Assembly (NCBI RefSeq): GCF_000165425.1 | Contig: NW_001798992.1 | Location: 100,902-164,901, forward strand | Reading direction: 5' to 3' | DNA: 64,000 nucleotides | From: Paramecium tetraurelia | Taxonomy: Eukaryota; Ciliophora; Oligohymenophorea; Peniculida; Parameciidae | Part shown: piece after piece, positions 1 to 12,971 of the stretch | Layout: the number at the start of each line of letters is the position of its first letter | Numbering within the stretch: the stretch's first letter is position 1 | Notes under the pieces: model-generated | Databases searched by the model: none | Told to the model about the DNA's origin: nothing | What the model saw: only the letters and a program-made list of their open reading frames with translations | Made by a program: the position numbers and the translations under genes

Positions 1-18
1 TTTTAATACATTTTTCTT

Positions 19-3000
19 ATGAGAAAAGTAGAGTCATTCAAATACATTGAAGATGACAACAACCAGAAATAGATAGCATAGAGTCAAGTGGATAACAATC
101 AGTTATTTTATTTATTTATGGTAGCCATCATCCAAATGTGCATGAAACACCAGAAAAATTCAAGAACTCAAGTTTTGACAGAGGTTACAAATAACGATAG
201 GGTTCTTTTGAATAATTTAATCGAATTCAATTTCACGAGTAAAATAAGTATTGATTGTGTAGGGAAACATTCCCATAGGACACCAATTATGAGAGGAATT
301 TTGATAATTCAAAAATGTCTGAATATTCACTCCAAAGCATCGAAAGAGATGATATGGTTGAAGACAGAGTTAATAATCACACACTTCATAAATCAATCCA
401 TGTCTATTCCAAATTTATATCTTCAGCCTCCCATCAACTCAATATGCAATAAAAACCAGAGCCAGATCCTGAAAAACCAGGAATTGCTATGGATCTTCTA
501 AATGCATTAGATCACTAATAAGAGGTAGAACCTGAACATTTTAATGATATCGAATACGAGAAAATCACACGTAGGCATAAAAAACTAATACAAAGGAACA
601 CCATGAAAGACCCATACTATGTTAGATTGGTGAAATTATCGGATCTTCAAAGATTAAATTATGAGTTGCAAGTAATTTTTTTCATTTATTTAGAAATATA
701 ATGACAATTTACTATTCTTAAATCTCCGAAAGAGCTTTATATATCTCATATACAGTATTCCAATTATGGCAAGAAAAATAGTTAACAATTTTTTATTTAA
801 AATTTTGATGACTTTCCTCATCTTATTTAATGTGGTATTGTATATTGTTGTAAAAACAAACGGAAGAACAGATACTGATAACATAGAGGAAGTAGTTATG
901 ATACTATTTATTTCTGAAATAGGCTTAAGAATTATAGCAAGTGGAGTGTTTTTTAATGATTATGCATTTTTTAGAAATATGGAAAACATCTATGATTTTG
1001 TACTGATATTCTTCACTGCCATGAATCTTTACTACCCTGAAGTCATCATTATCGATATATCACCTCTAAGATTGGTAACATTATTGATGTATCTTACAAA
1101 TATATTCCAGGGATTGAATGTAATGATGACTGCCCTGAAATAATCATTTAGATACTTGGTCGAAGCATTGATGATAGTGATACTATTTTCATTGATATTT
1201 GCATCAATGGGTATATTTCTATTCCAAGGTTTGTTCAATTACAGATGCCAATATGAGAATGGCGATGAAACTGAAGGTTGGATATAATGCAATTAAGGTC
1301 AGTGTCCCTCCGATATGCATTGTATGTATAGCGATTACACTCCCAAAATGCCAACATCTTTCAATAATTTGATTGGTTCTTTAGGATAAATTCTACGGAC
1401 CATTACTATGGATGATTGGAGTTGGGTGATGTTTTTTACAATGAGGATATTTCATCCCTGGGTTTGGCTCTATTATTTGTTGATAATCTTTATTGGAGGG
1501 TTCTTTGGATTCAACATAGTTATTGCAGTGTTGAAGGTTCATTATTCAGAGGCAACGGAAGAAAATAAGAAAAGAGAAGAGGTGAAGGAAATTTAGAAGA
1601 GATTGAAGGAGGAAGAGGAATATCCAGAGAGAAATTTAATAGAAATACTGGATGTTGCACATTTGAGAGAAATTGGTATCTATAAGGTGATCAAGAAATA
1701 CAGAGCCAATTTAAATGAAGCATCCTTTGTCAAATATTCTATTGAAGACCCTTCTAGCTTTAAGAAGTCATATCAAACTGAAAGAACGTTGTCAGCCAAA
1801 TAAAAACAAATGGAAAGTGGCATCGTTAAGTTACCTTTTATTGAATATATAACCAGTTTCACTTGGAAGAGATTCCTACTACCAAAATTTGATTTCTTAG
1901 ATGCTTTAACTAAGAAAATCAAAATAATCAATTATACTGATAATGAATTTAATATGAAGGTTATTGAAAGGTTAAAAACCATAAAATTTTCCAGATTATA
2001 ACCCTAAGTGAATAAGGATGTCAAGCAGAATTTTAGTTCTTAGAATGAAGTCTTACTGAGATTTATGTAATTATTGTTCTATTTATATATAGTGATTAAT
2101 AGGATTTAATTCAAAAGGAAAAGCATTTTAATCTAGAAAAGATAAGATCCACAAAATTCAAGATGGTTTATCATCAGGTGAAAATTGAAAAGGAAAAACT
2201 GTATGGCAAGACTCAATTTGCAAGGTCAAGTTTTCCTACAAAGAGCAAGGCCTCATCTCCCTTTCTAAGCATCTATCAAAAGAAAGCTGAGTAGAGCACA
2301 GATTCAATTATTAATTTTGAGAAGGTTGAGCAGAAATTGTTTAATAAAATGAAAGCCTCTTAGATTATAGAAACGTAATATAAAGAATTCTCCATTTTCA
2401 AAAATGGATAACCTTGTATATTTGTATAGGGATATTACTTAAATTACAAAAGAGTTAAAGAAAAAATTAATTAAAAAATCCCCTTAGTAGTTCACGATCA
2501 GGTGTCAAACAAATTCAAATATTAAGGTATGAGAATGAAGGAGTACTAAAACCACAAAACTATTACCAAACATAATTGGTCTGGTAAAGATGTACTTGAA
2601 ATCAATAAAAAGAGATTGCTGTATTTTCATATAGTTTTATCATTGCTTAACAAAGTAGACATAATTATTTGGATTAATGGAGTAAAAGGACTGTATATAA
2701 TGTCATAAAAATATGCATACATAATAGCTACTAGCAGATTTAGTTAATTCTTTTTTGATTTAGTAATTCTTAACAATTTTACATTTCTATCACTCTAAGG
2801 AATTGTTGATATCAATATAATATCAACAGTGGAAGATATCTCGACGATATTTTTATGCTTTGAACTGGTGATGAGATTTTTGGGTTTTAGATTCAAAGAT
2901 CTTTTAAGGTCTCCTGATTTAATATTATAATCTGTTATTGTGATCATCAACTTTTTTGAATTGACTATCAGTGATTATATGACAACTTATTTAAGTGAGT

Positions 3001-6000
3001 AGAATTTGAGATTGATTAGAGGCACCAAATGTTTGCTGTTCTATAGATGTCTTAAATATAACAAGATGGCAATCACAATTGGTCATATTGCTTCTATGAC
3101 ATTCGATTAATACATCTATTTGGCTTTCCTCATGTTTTTAGTGATATTCATGTATGCTCTGACTGGAATGGAAATGTATGTAGGGGAATTCGATTAAAAT
3201 GATTCCCTTGGATAATTACATTCTTATGAGAATATCTTTAAATCCTTTATGACAATCTTCAATATTATGACAAATGATGATTGGTATGGTGTTTACGTAA
3301 TTGGAAGTGACATTGATTTTACATTCTCCATCATCTACTCATTTTCTATGGTTCTAATTTTAAATTATCTAACTTATGGTTTGGTTATGGCCGTCTTATT
3401 GGATGGATTTGGAAAGTATTTAGATCAACCGGTGGAGGAAATCCAAAATGAAATGCAGAAGAACATTAATGAATAATTGTAGCATATTACACAGAACTCT
3501 GATGAGATACAAATGTAATTAGTTGAGACTGTTCAGGAATCCATATATACGAATAAAAATATGACCAACGAGGAACTCAATAAATCTAAACCCAATTTAA
3601 TCTACAACTTAATTAAGTCAATAAGTAAATATTACACTCTAGTTATTTTTAGAATAAATTAATAGAAGACTGTTATCAAGAACACCAAAATTATATGAGG
3701 GTATTGAATGTGAATCATCCCTGTTCTTATTTGAGAAAGACAACCTATTTCGTATTGTATTGACTCACATTACTACATCCATGATCTATGTCTACCTAAT
3801 GGACATCGTTACATATCTGTCTATCATTGCTTTCATCCTTAAAACCTATAATGATTACGAAACAGATAGCGAATCATATCCAGACACTCTGTAATTCTCA
3901 TGCAATATAATTCAATTGGCAGATACAATATTTAATGTAATTGCAAAGGGATTGTTCATGGACAAAGGATCCTACTTGGTATCCACATTCTAAGTTTTTG
4001 ATTTTATTTATCAGGTTTCGAATATCATAGCATTTGGTAGTAACCCTGAAGATTTCAAACCAATTCTCAAAATCCTACTCTATTTAGGCTATTTCAGACC
4101 GATGAAATTGATGTATAGATTGAGTTGGCTAACAAATTTAAGAGAAGCCATTGGAAGATCCTTATTTGATATTTTCAATGTCTTGATTACTCTATTGTCA
4201 GTGTGGATAATGTTTGGAGTGTATGGCATAATACTGTACGAACAATAATTTGGGTATTGCGAAGATAAAATGCTTTTTGAAGTGAATAAAGAAACCTGTC
4301 TAAGCGAAGGTAAAATCTGGGTGAATTACAAACATAATTTCGATAACATTACTATTGCCATTCCCACTTTATATGTCACAGCCTCTTTGGATGGATGGGG
4401 GGAAATCTATTAAATTGCAGAGAATAGTTAAGTAGCTTCAATAGGTCCTTAAGGATTTAATTCATATGTGGTTACTTACATCTTCTTCCTACTTTTTGTG
4501 TTCATAGGTTCGATGTTCTTCTTGAGTCTTTTCACAGGAGTGCTTTACACAAATCTCAAGAAAAATCAGAAGGAAATTGAAAACACTGAAGTCACACAAT
4601 CACAAAAGGAATTTAAAGAAATTTCATCCATGTTAATAAAGGACTTTCCAGAATTCTCAACTCCACCCACTAGTGGAATAAGAAAGATATCTTCTGATAT
4701 TACAAGTAGTGCAACAATTTAGAAATGTTTGTTTCTACTTCTGTGGGTCGATTTCATTATCCTATTGATGTTCACATCAGACATGAGTGATGAGTACTTT
4801 AGAACTATAAATGATTTCCATAATGCATTAAGTGGGATCTATCTAGTTTGGGTAATCCTATTGTTTTTGGCATTGGGAATGAATAGATTTTTTGATAATT
4901 CTTGGAGAAGATTTTATTTCTTCTTAATAGTGATTGCAGTCATAGATTTCATTGCAGATTATTCAGTGGATTGGATAATGATCTATTACAAGTCAACTCC
5001 TAATGATAGTGGGTACTAATTGCTTCGATTGTTTTTCTCCTTAAGAAGTCTAAGAATTATATTGATATTCTAAGGATTTATCAATTTACAAAGATTGATA
5101 AATGTTATTCTATTTGCTTTGCCTTATTTGGGCAAGATCTTTTCTATTTTGATAATCACTATGCTAGTATTTGCTTTATTTGGTTGTCAGCTATTTGGTA
5201 CAATAGATAAAGGATAGGTGTTGGATGACTAACTTAATTTTATGACAGCTGCTAGTGCTATGATAACACTCTTCAAATGTGCATCAGGTGATGATTGGAG
5301 GACAGTTATGACAGACACAATGCATTACAACCCATTATGTTGGGAAGATCCTAAATATTGTGGATCATTTGCTAGTCAAATCTACTTCTTCTTATTCATG
5401 TTCTTTTCCACTTATGTTCTGTTAACACTCTTTTTGTTAAGTTTGGTAGAACAGTTTGAATCCTTTTTCCAATTATAAGACTCACCCATTCAATCATATG
5501 TAGAAAATATTGATAAAATTAAAACTATTTGGTGCAAGTACTCCTCTGAAACACAAGGATAAACCATGCATTATAAATTCTTATGCAAATTCCTATTAGA
5601 TATTGGCAAACCTCTTGGCGGAGGAGAGGAAGAGAATCTTTGGGATGTTGCTAAGATTGCATCATCATTTAAATTAAAATGGTAATTAGTTTAGATTTAT
5701 TTATAGTGATCTTCATGGTTACATTCAATACAATCAATTGATTTATGAATTGTTCAGAGTGAAATTCCATGCTGACGTGTTCAAGGAAGGTAGTCACGAT
5801 TCTATCAAATAAATTAAGTAGTTCAACAAAGAAATGCAATTACGTTTGATGTATTACAGGAAAAACAGACATATCGAAAGATCGAACATCAGTTCGGCAC
5901 TTTAATTAAAAGCTAATTTCAATATTCTCCATGATTATCTTACTGTTTTGATTCTCTTTAAAACTTGGGAATCATATAGCAGGATCCTCATAAGAAAGCT

Positions 6001-6322
6001 ATCAAACAAATAGAATCAATTTTCAGACGACGCTATATCTAGACATACTGAACTAGAATAGAAGTAACTATTCCAATATTTTATTATTAGTGATAAGAAC
6101 AATGTAAATGACCTAATGGAACCAGAAGTGTTGGAGCCATCATGTGAAGAGGCGACTGTCAATTATAATTTTGATAACAAAAAACATCATCACACTAATG
6201 AAAGTTAAAATTAATCAAATATTGAATTGCCAATCTATCAAGGAGCTTCGCCCTTCTCCATTCAAGAAGAAGATGTCAAAATAATCCTCTCTGCAGTGGG
6301 TGAAAAGTAGCCCATTTTGTGA
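19..6322 (+). CDS. four-repeat voltage-gated cation channel alpha subunit (Ca2+-channel family)
   Basis: Pore-forming subunit of a voltage-gated, probably Ca2+-conducting channel; in Paramecium such channels act in the ciliary membrane (family knowledge). Reading TAA/TAG as Gln gives about 2,050 residues with four S1-S6 repeats. Pore loops are TMDDW (about nt 1405), TNDDW (3267), SLDGW (4384) and SGDDW (5284), each with Asp at the filter position. A repeat II S4 with spaced Arg/Lys lies near nt 3000. The C-terminal part after repeat IV (nt 5470-6320) is soluble. Clear introns: 239-262 (contains TGA), 672-693, 2067-2092, about 3628-3655 and 5682-5706. The start is uncertain: ATG 19 is in a different frame from the open frame after about nt 90, so one more small intron near 83-124 is needed. 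TGA stop at 6320-6322. A paralogue lies on the minus strand at 16888-22790. Confidence 0.85.
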
Positions 6323-6999
6323 TTCTTTATTTGTGTATTTTTTATTGACAATAGCATATTCATGTTTATTAAGACAATGGATTCATAGAAGTTGACTCAT
6401 ATTATAAAGAAATAGGTGGATGTATGTTTTATAAGCATTAAATAAAATTAGGATAAATTGGATGTTATTATTCTCAAAGGAAATTGCAAGACAAAATAGT
6501 TAAATAAGCAAAAATTAATTTAGAAAGGGTAATAATGGAGAAAATAAACTGAATTAAAAAAAATAGATAACTTGTTAAAACCACTAATTCCTTTTACTTC
6601 TTTTATTATAAGTAACTTATTTATGATTGTTGATGAATAAATTAACAAAAATATTTATTAACATTTTAAACATTAAAAAATAAAGTAAAGCTAGTAAAAA
6701 GAAAGTTCTATAATTAAATAAAGTGAATACTCCATTCTTGTCTAATTTAGTCTCAACTCCAAATTTAAAATCTTAGGTTTTTAGAAATTTTAATTATTTT
6801 TATAATGTTTGAAAATATGAAAAAGTAAAATTGGATAATACAATAATTTTGAGATTCAACCATCTTTGTTATACGAAAGGGTTTCGAAGATTTGTTAGCT
6901 GATTAATTGAAATAAACATATATAAAATTAGCTATTGAATATAAATATGTATGAGATTGACTTTGTAACAGAAATATGATATCATTAAATAATAATAAA
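6323..6999. other. AT-rich intergenic region
   Basis: About 680 bp between the channel stop and the next ATG. Very AT-rich with short A and T runs; I see no convincing coding frame in the ciliate code on either strand and no RNA gene. Confidence 0.6.
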
Positions 7000-9900
7000 A
7001 TGAATACAGAATGTTCAGTATTATTTCATGTGACTGTAAGAACAACTCTTTCTTAGGTTGTCGGAGTAATTGGTAACTAAGAAGAATTGGGGAGTTGGAA
7101 TGAGAAATGCTTGTGCATTCTAAAAACAGATCCTTAAATATTTCCAAAATGGGTGGCTGAAAAACCAATAGCATTTAAGCAAGGTAAGGTGTTGTGATTG
7201 ATTTAGGGACTAAGTTGGAATTTAAATTTGTGATTTTAGATAATGGGACAGCAATTTGGGAAGAATTACCTCAGAATCGAAAGTACAGGTGCAGATACTG
7301 GAAAGTAATATTGACGGCCGATTGGAATAATTACGAAGGGAAGGAATATATTGAAAAGAGATTCAAGTCGAGTGTGTGTTTGGATCAGGAGATATTGAGT
7401 TAATATACTAAGCCAAGATTGAGTGATCAATTTGATCCATTCAATTAGGCCAATGACGATTCGGAGGATTCCGTGGATGGGTTTGATAGTTTTGCAAAGG
7501 AGATAGCAAACAGAAACGATTCAGAAAGCTCGGAATCGGAGGAGGACAAAAAGAAACCAACTGTGGAGCTAAATAAGGATAGCGAATTTTCATCGCTTTA
7601 TTAGTTGTATACGGAGAATCCCAAATTCAGACAGCTGAAGAATTTTAGTTAAAATGACATTTTATATGAAATAAATGATGACCCTTTGATTGGACTTAGT
7701 GACGAGGATTCATTACTAATATCAACATATTATCTACCTATTGTTATAATTAAATAAACTGATGGATCTTACTAAAGAAGTAATTTCCAGCACTCATTTA
7801 GTTTGCATTTGCTATTTGGAGTTCAATAATTTAAAAGAATTTGGTTTGGATTGCCTATCGTTTTGAATGAATTAGGAGAGAAGATTACTGATCAAAGTGT
7901 GGAATTAAAGAACTATTTAAAACAGTTTGGATTTGTTCCTGTGTTTGTCAATCAGGAATGTTTGGATTATTTCAACAAAGAATTCTGTAGTAAACTATAT
8001 TAAGCCATTATGAACAATGATGTCAGTATCACAAAACTAGCAGCCCTTGAGTATTCAGATTACATGCAAGAATGCTTTAAAAAACTGAATGATGAATTTT
8101 TTCAAGAAATTAAACCTCACATCAATCAACATTCAATTGCATTGATAGCCGATTATAGATTGTTATATTTGAGTCAAATCTTTGTGAATCACAAATTTAC
8201 TAGATTGCCTTTAGTGATCTTTTACAATAGATTGTTCCCTCATTTAGATAATTTGAAATTGATTCCATTTTTCCATGAAATCATAAACTCATTTCTACAT
8301 GCCAATGTCATTTGTTTTAGCAATTATAAAACTGCAAATGAATTCTTAACTGTTATGAAGGATATCTACAAGGTTGAGTATCACTCATTCAAAGGCAATT
8401 TAGCATTCCACTATTATGGAAGAGAAATCTTGGTGAAACTACAAAATCCAGGCATAGAACTCACAGCTTGTGGAGAAAAACGCTACGAAATAGGTGAACT
8501 TCATTATGACAAGGTAGAAAATGATAACGAAATAAAAATAGTGGGAGTTGATACATATGGACACCAATCAGGAGTTGAATTGAAATTTAGACATCTTCTC
8601 AAATTCATTAAGGAAACTGATATCATCTAGAAGAATCCTCATATCAAATACATACAGATTCTCTTGAAGGCCTTTGAAGATCACGACATTAATGAGCAAA
8701 GAGTCTCATTGCTCAATCAGATCGAGCAAATCAATTCTTATCTGTACCCCAATAGAGACAACTACTTTGTCAAATTGATCGAAGAAGAAATGGATTCTAA
8801 ACATCGTTTTAAAGTATTTGAAAAGGCTAAGATATATCTGCAATGTAAATATAGTGGTAGACACGACTTTTATTTATCAGAGTATATTCATTTAAACAAA
8901 ATGCCTATTGCTTTGATTAGTGATTCAAGTTGTTATCATCGTGGATTTCAATCCATTGTAACATTCAATGTGTTTTCACATATTGATTTTAAAGAGAAGT
9001 TTGCAGATTTATTAATAAAAGTAATTAACAAACAATATTAATTCACTTAATTGCACAAACTTAAAGTAGAGAAAGATTAATTGATAATTCGACAAAACTA
9101 AACATCTTAATGGATAGAAAACATTTTTATTGATGCCAAGAAGGCTGTTTCAATGCTCAAATTTGCTTAGATTAGTCTACGTTTTCAAGATGGATTGATG
9201 ATTAAAGTGGCACATAATTTGAAATTTCAGCATCTGGATATCTAGTCTGTAGCAAAAGCATATTAGCAATCAACTAAGCCAATCATCATAATAGAGTTTG
9301 AAACTATTGTTACAGATTAATACTTTATTGATTACAAACCCAAGCATTTTCTTTAGCAGAGTCCTCATTTGAAGGGGAATGAGGAAGCAGTTATGATTAG
9401 ATAAGTCGAATAAGAATTATTGAATAGGATTAAGGAATTGTCAAAAACGAATAAAGTGTATATTGTATCAGGTGGATTATTTAATGAATTGTCTTCTATT
9501 TTTAGTGGCTACAATATAAGCTTATTTGCAGAAAACGGGTTTTTGTATAAATCAGACTAATTGCAATGGAATGCCCTATTTAATTTGGATTATTAATGTC
9601 TGATTCAGGTAAGGAAGATATTCAATTAATATGCCATGAAAACAGAAGGAGCCTTGATTGAATCCAAAGAAAGTTCAATAAGCTTGAAACTTATGAATTC
9701 AGATGAATACGTTTAATAGCTGATATAGGATCTAGTTGAAAATGTCTAAATGATAGTGGATAGATACCCCACATTCTAATTAATAATAGGATCTCATTCA
9801 GTAGAGGTAAGTCCTAAAAATCTAAATAAAGGAATGATTTTGGAAATCATTATGCAGAAGGAGAATTTATAAAGAGGCAAATTGGATTTTGCTCTTATTA

Positions 9901-10104
9901 TAGCAAGAGGGATACAAAACGAGGATATCTTCTCTCACTTTAAGGTTATTACTTAGAGTAGAAAGTATTTTAGTGAAGTACATTTATTATGGTATCTAAT
10001 AGAATGCTAGTCTATTTTCAGTTTCCCAGGGACTTATGCCATCCTATGCAAATTATTATCTAAATAATCAACAAGAACTTATTTAATTATTTAAGACTAT
10101 TTGA
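7000..10104 (+). CDS. CBM20 starch-binding domain fused to trehalose-6-phosphate synthase/phosphatase-like protein
   Basis: About 1,020 residues. Residues 1-110 fit a CBM20 glucan-binding domain (VVGVIGNQEELGSWNEKC, a WEELPQNRKYR end). An acidic Ser/Asp/Glu linker follows. The middle (nt 8000-9040) matches the GT20 trehalose-6-phosphate synthase fold: IADYRLLYL, IPFFHEIINSFLHANVICF, then a GVDTYGHQSGVELK strand. The C-terminal third is a trehalose-phosphatase (HAD) domain ending in the family pattern GLMPSYANYYLNN. Introns: 7184-7206 (23 nt) and 9992-10010 (19 nt); the second restores that conserved C-terminus. The phosphatase start reads IIIEFETIVTD where the family has DxDxT, so the nucleophile Asp appears to be Glu. 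It is probably a class II regulatory or glucan-linked protein rather than an active enzyme (inference). TGA at 10102-10104. Confidence 0.8.
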
Positions 10105-10629
10105 ATATATAAATATATTAATTAATTTAAATAATAATTATAAGAATTCAATAGATTAATCAATTAAGTATTTTTTCTATCATCATGAAATTGGTAAATT
10201 TTAATTTCTAAGATAAAATCAAGCACTTAATAATCATTGCATAATTGAAGAGATCATTTTAAGCCAAAGAATCAAATTTTAATAGTTAATTCCTCTAATT
10301 AAACATATTCTCTCTATATATATCATAAGTTAATTTACAAGATATTTATAATCAAATCATTAAAATTTAGTGTAAACATTTTACCTTTAGTAATCAACTT
10401 TATGAAATATATAGATCACGGTGTAAATAGATCGTCAACATTAATTTTTAGGAATGTCTAAATTTTATTTGCTTATAAATCTTTTTGTGATTAATATAGT
10501 TAGTAATAAGTGAATGATCATTCATTTAAATTCTTCAATTTTGGGTTTGATGTAATTTATGGCTATTCCACATATTTTTATGAGGACTCTTATTTTTATA
10601 TTCTATAACATTGTTCAATTAATTAAATA
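10105..10629. other. AT-rich intergenic region
   Basis: About 525 bp upstream of the Rab gene. Frames happen to lack TGA for long stretches because of the low G+C, but codon content is not protein-like. Nothing else seen. Confidence 0.6.
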
Positions 10630-11318
10630 ATGAATCGTGAAGTTAAGGTCGTATTGTTAGGAGATTCAGGAGTAGGCAAGAGTTCGATTGTGCTTAGATT
10701 CTGTTCAGATATATTTAAAGTCACTCACGAATCCACTTTGGGGGCAGCTTTCATGGCTAGAACGATAGAAGTCAATGGAATCAATTTTAAATTTCAGATT
10801 TGGGACACTGCTGGATAAGAAAAGTACAAGTCACTCACTCCTTTGTACTATAGAGGTTTTGTGCTCATTTATTTTTAGAGGCTCAAGTTGCATTGATAGT
10901 TTATGATATTACACATAAGGATTCCTTTGATGTGCTGAAATCATGGGTCAACGAATTAAAAGCACATGGCCCTAAAAAGATAAGTATGATCTCCTATTAC
11001 ACTTTTAGTCCAAGTTCTAGTTGGAAATAAAAATGATTTGATTGAAGACGAGAAAGTGTCATATGATGAAGCAAACAATTATGCCTAAGTAATTAGAAAT
11101 GCTTATTCTAGCAAATTGGGGCTTCTCTCAAGCTCACCAGTTGCAAGGAGAACAAGGGAATCTAAGAATTGTTTGTCTCGATTGCTGAGCAGATCTTATA
11201 TGAAGAACAAAACAAATTAGTTGAAGGTAAGAAAACAGAAAAGCCATAAAATCCTAGTGTCAAAGTTACTGTAGAAGACTAAAATAAAAAAAAGAAAAAA
11301 GAAGGAGGATGCTGTTGA
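10630..11318 (+). CDS. Rab5-type small GTPase
   Basis: Small GTPase of the Rab5 group, expected to control early endosome/phagosome fusion. G1 is GDSGVGKSS, the effector loop is ESTLGAAF (diagnostic of Rab5), G3 is WDTAGQEKY, G4 is VGNKND, and the C-terminus is a KKEGGCC prenylation motif ending at TGA 11316-11318. Three introns: about 10857-10879 (23 nt, begins GTT rather than GTA), about 10983-11007 (25 nt) and about 11090-11112 (23 nt). The expected length of about 205 residues results after splicing. The G5 position reads TSCKENKG in place of the usual SAK. It is tail to tail with the next gene; 39 bp separate the two stops. Confidence 0.93.
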
Positions 11319-11357
11319 ATTCAATATTGTTCTAAAATTATAAATGTCTATTCTTCC

Positions 11358-11849
11358 TCAAATCATATGTTTCATCATCAATATCATAACATATCCAATA
11401 ACTGCACATACTAAAAATAAAACTCCAAATTCCAGAAAGTGTTTCTCAACTTGCTCACTGCCTTTTGCAAATTAATTCAATTCCTTCTTTTCCGACAGAT
11501 TCCAAGTCAACAGTATTTTTATAGCTCTCTATTTCCATTCCTCTTCAGGCAATTCAGTAAGCAAATGCAACTATATGTGATCTTCTATTCCTTTTAATGT
11601 TTAACTCGCTTGATTCATTGTTGATGGTTACAATACCAATATATAATCAGGACTTTACTCTAATCTATGCAAAAATAGAGATTGAGCTTTGTTTCTCTTT
11701 CTCTCGTATTCCTATTCATTTCTCAAAAACTCCATTATGTCATTATCGTCTATTGAAGCTAAGCTTACCTTCTTCAATATTCTTCTCTCTTAATCCTTCT
11801 TCTCAAAATGAATGAGTCCAATAAAAACTAAATACGCTGAAGTAGACAT
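11358..11849 (-). CDS. small C-terminally tail-anchored protein
   Basis: Intronless frame of 163 residues from ATG 11849 to TGA 11358-11360. It is mostly charged and helical, with one hydrophobic segment at the very C-terminus (about residues 140-160: VLFLVCAVIGYVMILMM) followed by KHMI. This layout fits a tail-anchored membrane protein such as an ER/Golgi SNARE of the Use1/Sec20 kind, but I cannot recognise a SNARE heptad register, so no family is assigned. Convergent with the Rab5-type gene. Confidence 0.7.
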
Positions 11850-12971
11850 CGAAAATTATTAAGATTAATGTAATTTCCAAAGTATCATATATTTTGGGGT
11901 AAAATCTAAGACTGTCCCTACTGATCATGTACAATAAGATATGATTAACAATGTTGACTATCTTCTACAGTGAAAATGAACAAATAATTTACGAATTTTC
12001 TTATTTAAATTAAATATCAAGATCATTGATCTTTTTAAAGACTAATTAGAACAATATTGTCTTAATGCAAAAGAATGAATAATTTTTTTTAAATACGTAT
12101 TAATGGGGGGTGGATATTTTGGCTATTTACTAGTTGCTGCATTGAAATTCAACAATGTTCATATACAGAAAACCAATAGTAAGACTGCATCTATTAATGA
12201 AGTTTGCAATTCTTTTTTAATATTTCTTAAAGAGTTTATCATTATTATTTATTTTAATATTTGGTTTCATTTATCATAGGTAATTAGTAAACTTTATATT
12301 CTGTGAATCTTGATGATAGTGCTACATAATTATAGTATTACATTATACACAGAAATTAAGGAAATGATACCAAGTGGGTTTAATTATTTGAGAATGATTT
12401 ATTTGTTTACTTTAATTAAATTCAGAACTTTAGTAAAATCTGGGTAGTTCTAAAATAATTCCAAAATAACTTATTTTAACAAACTCCTATCTTAATAATA
12501 ATATCATTATATTTCTACATAGAATTGTAGTCCTAAAATTCAAATTTTTGTTTAAGGATACTGTTAAGAATTAAAATTAAAAATACATATGATTTGTTGA
12601 AATGCACCTAAAAACCTGGCAATAAATTTGGGATAATAAATATTTTTCATATATTGATTCAATGAATAAATAAAAATAACATAAATATCACTAGCTTTGT
12701 AAATTATTTATTTATTTAATATTAATTTTAAAGGTGATTTATATATAATTATTGAGTAGATTCGATAGAGATTTACAGATTGAGAATGATGTAATTTATT
12801 TATCCTTGATTTTGTGGAGGTAAAATGTTATAATAATAAATTTCTATTAGGCAGAAGTGAAATTTGATAATTTTTAATTTTCATTTCTTCTGAATAAGCA
12901 TTTTCATTTAGTGATAATTCATATCTAAAAAAGATTTGTCAATATAGAAATTATGTATATAAAATAAAATA
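11850..12971. other. long AT-rich gap with possible degenerate membrane-protein remnant
   Basis: About 1.1 kb, unusually long for this gene-dense DNA. One short plus-strand frame starts at about 12102 (MGGGYFGYLLVAALK). A stretch near 12375-12440 reads FNYLRMIYLFTLIKFRTLVKS, reminiscent of an ion-channel S4 segment. There is no complete gene and stops intervene. It may be a decayed channel fragment or chance. Confidence 0.35.

Noticed and set aside
10105-10490. C-terminal extension of the trehalose-phosphate-type protein without TGA
   Set aside because: A 19-nt intron at 9992-10010 restores the conserved C-terminus and a TGA at 10102-10104; the longer frame is just AT-rich DNA.
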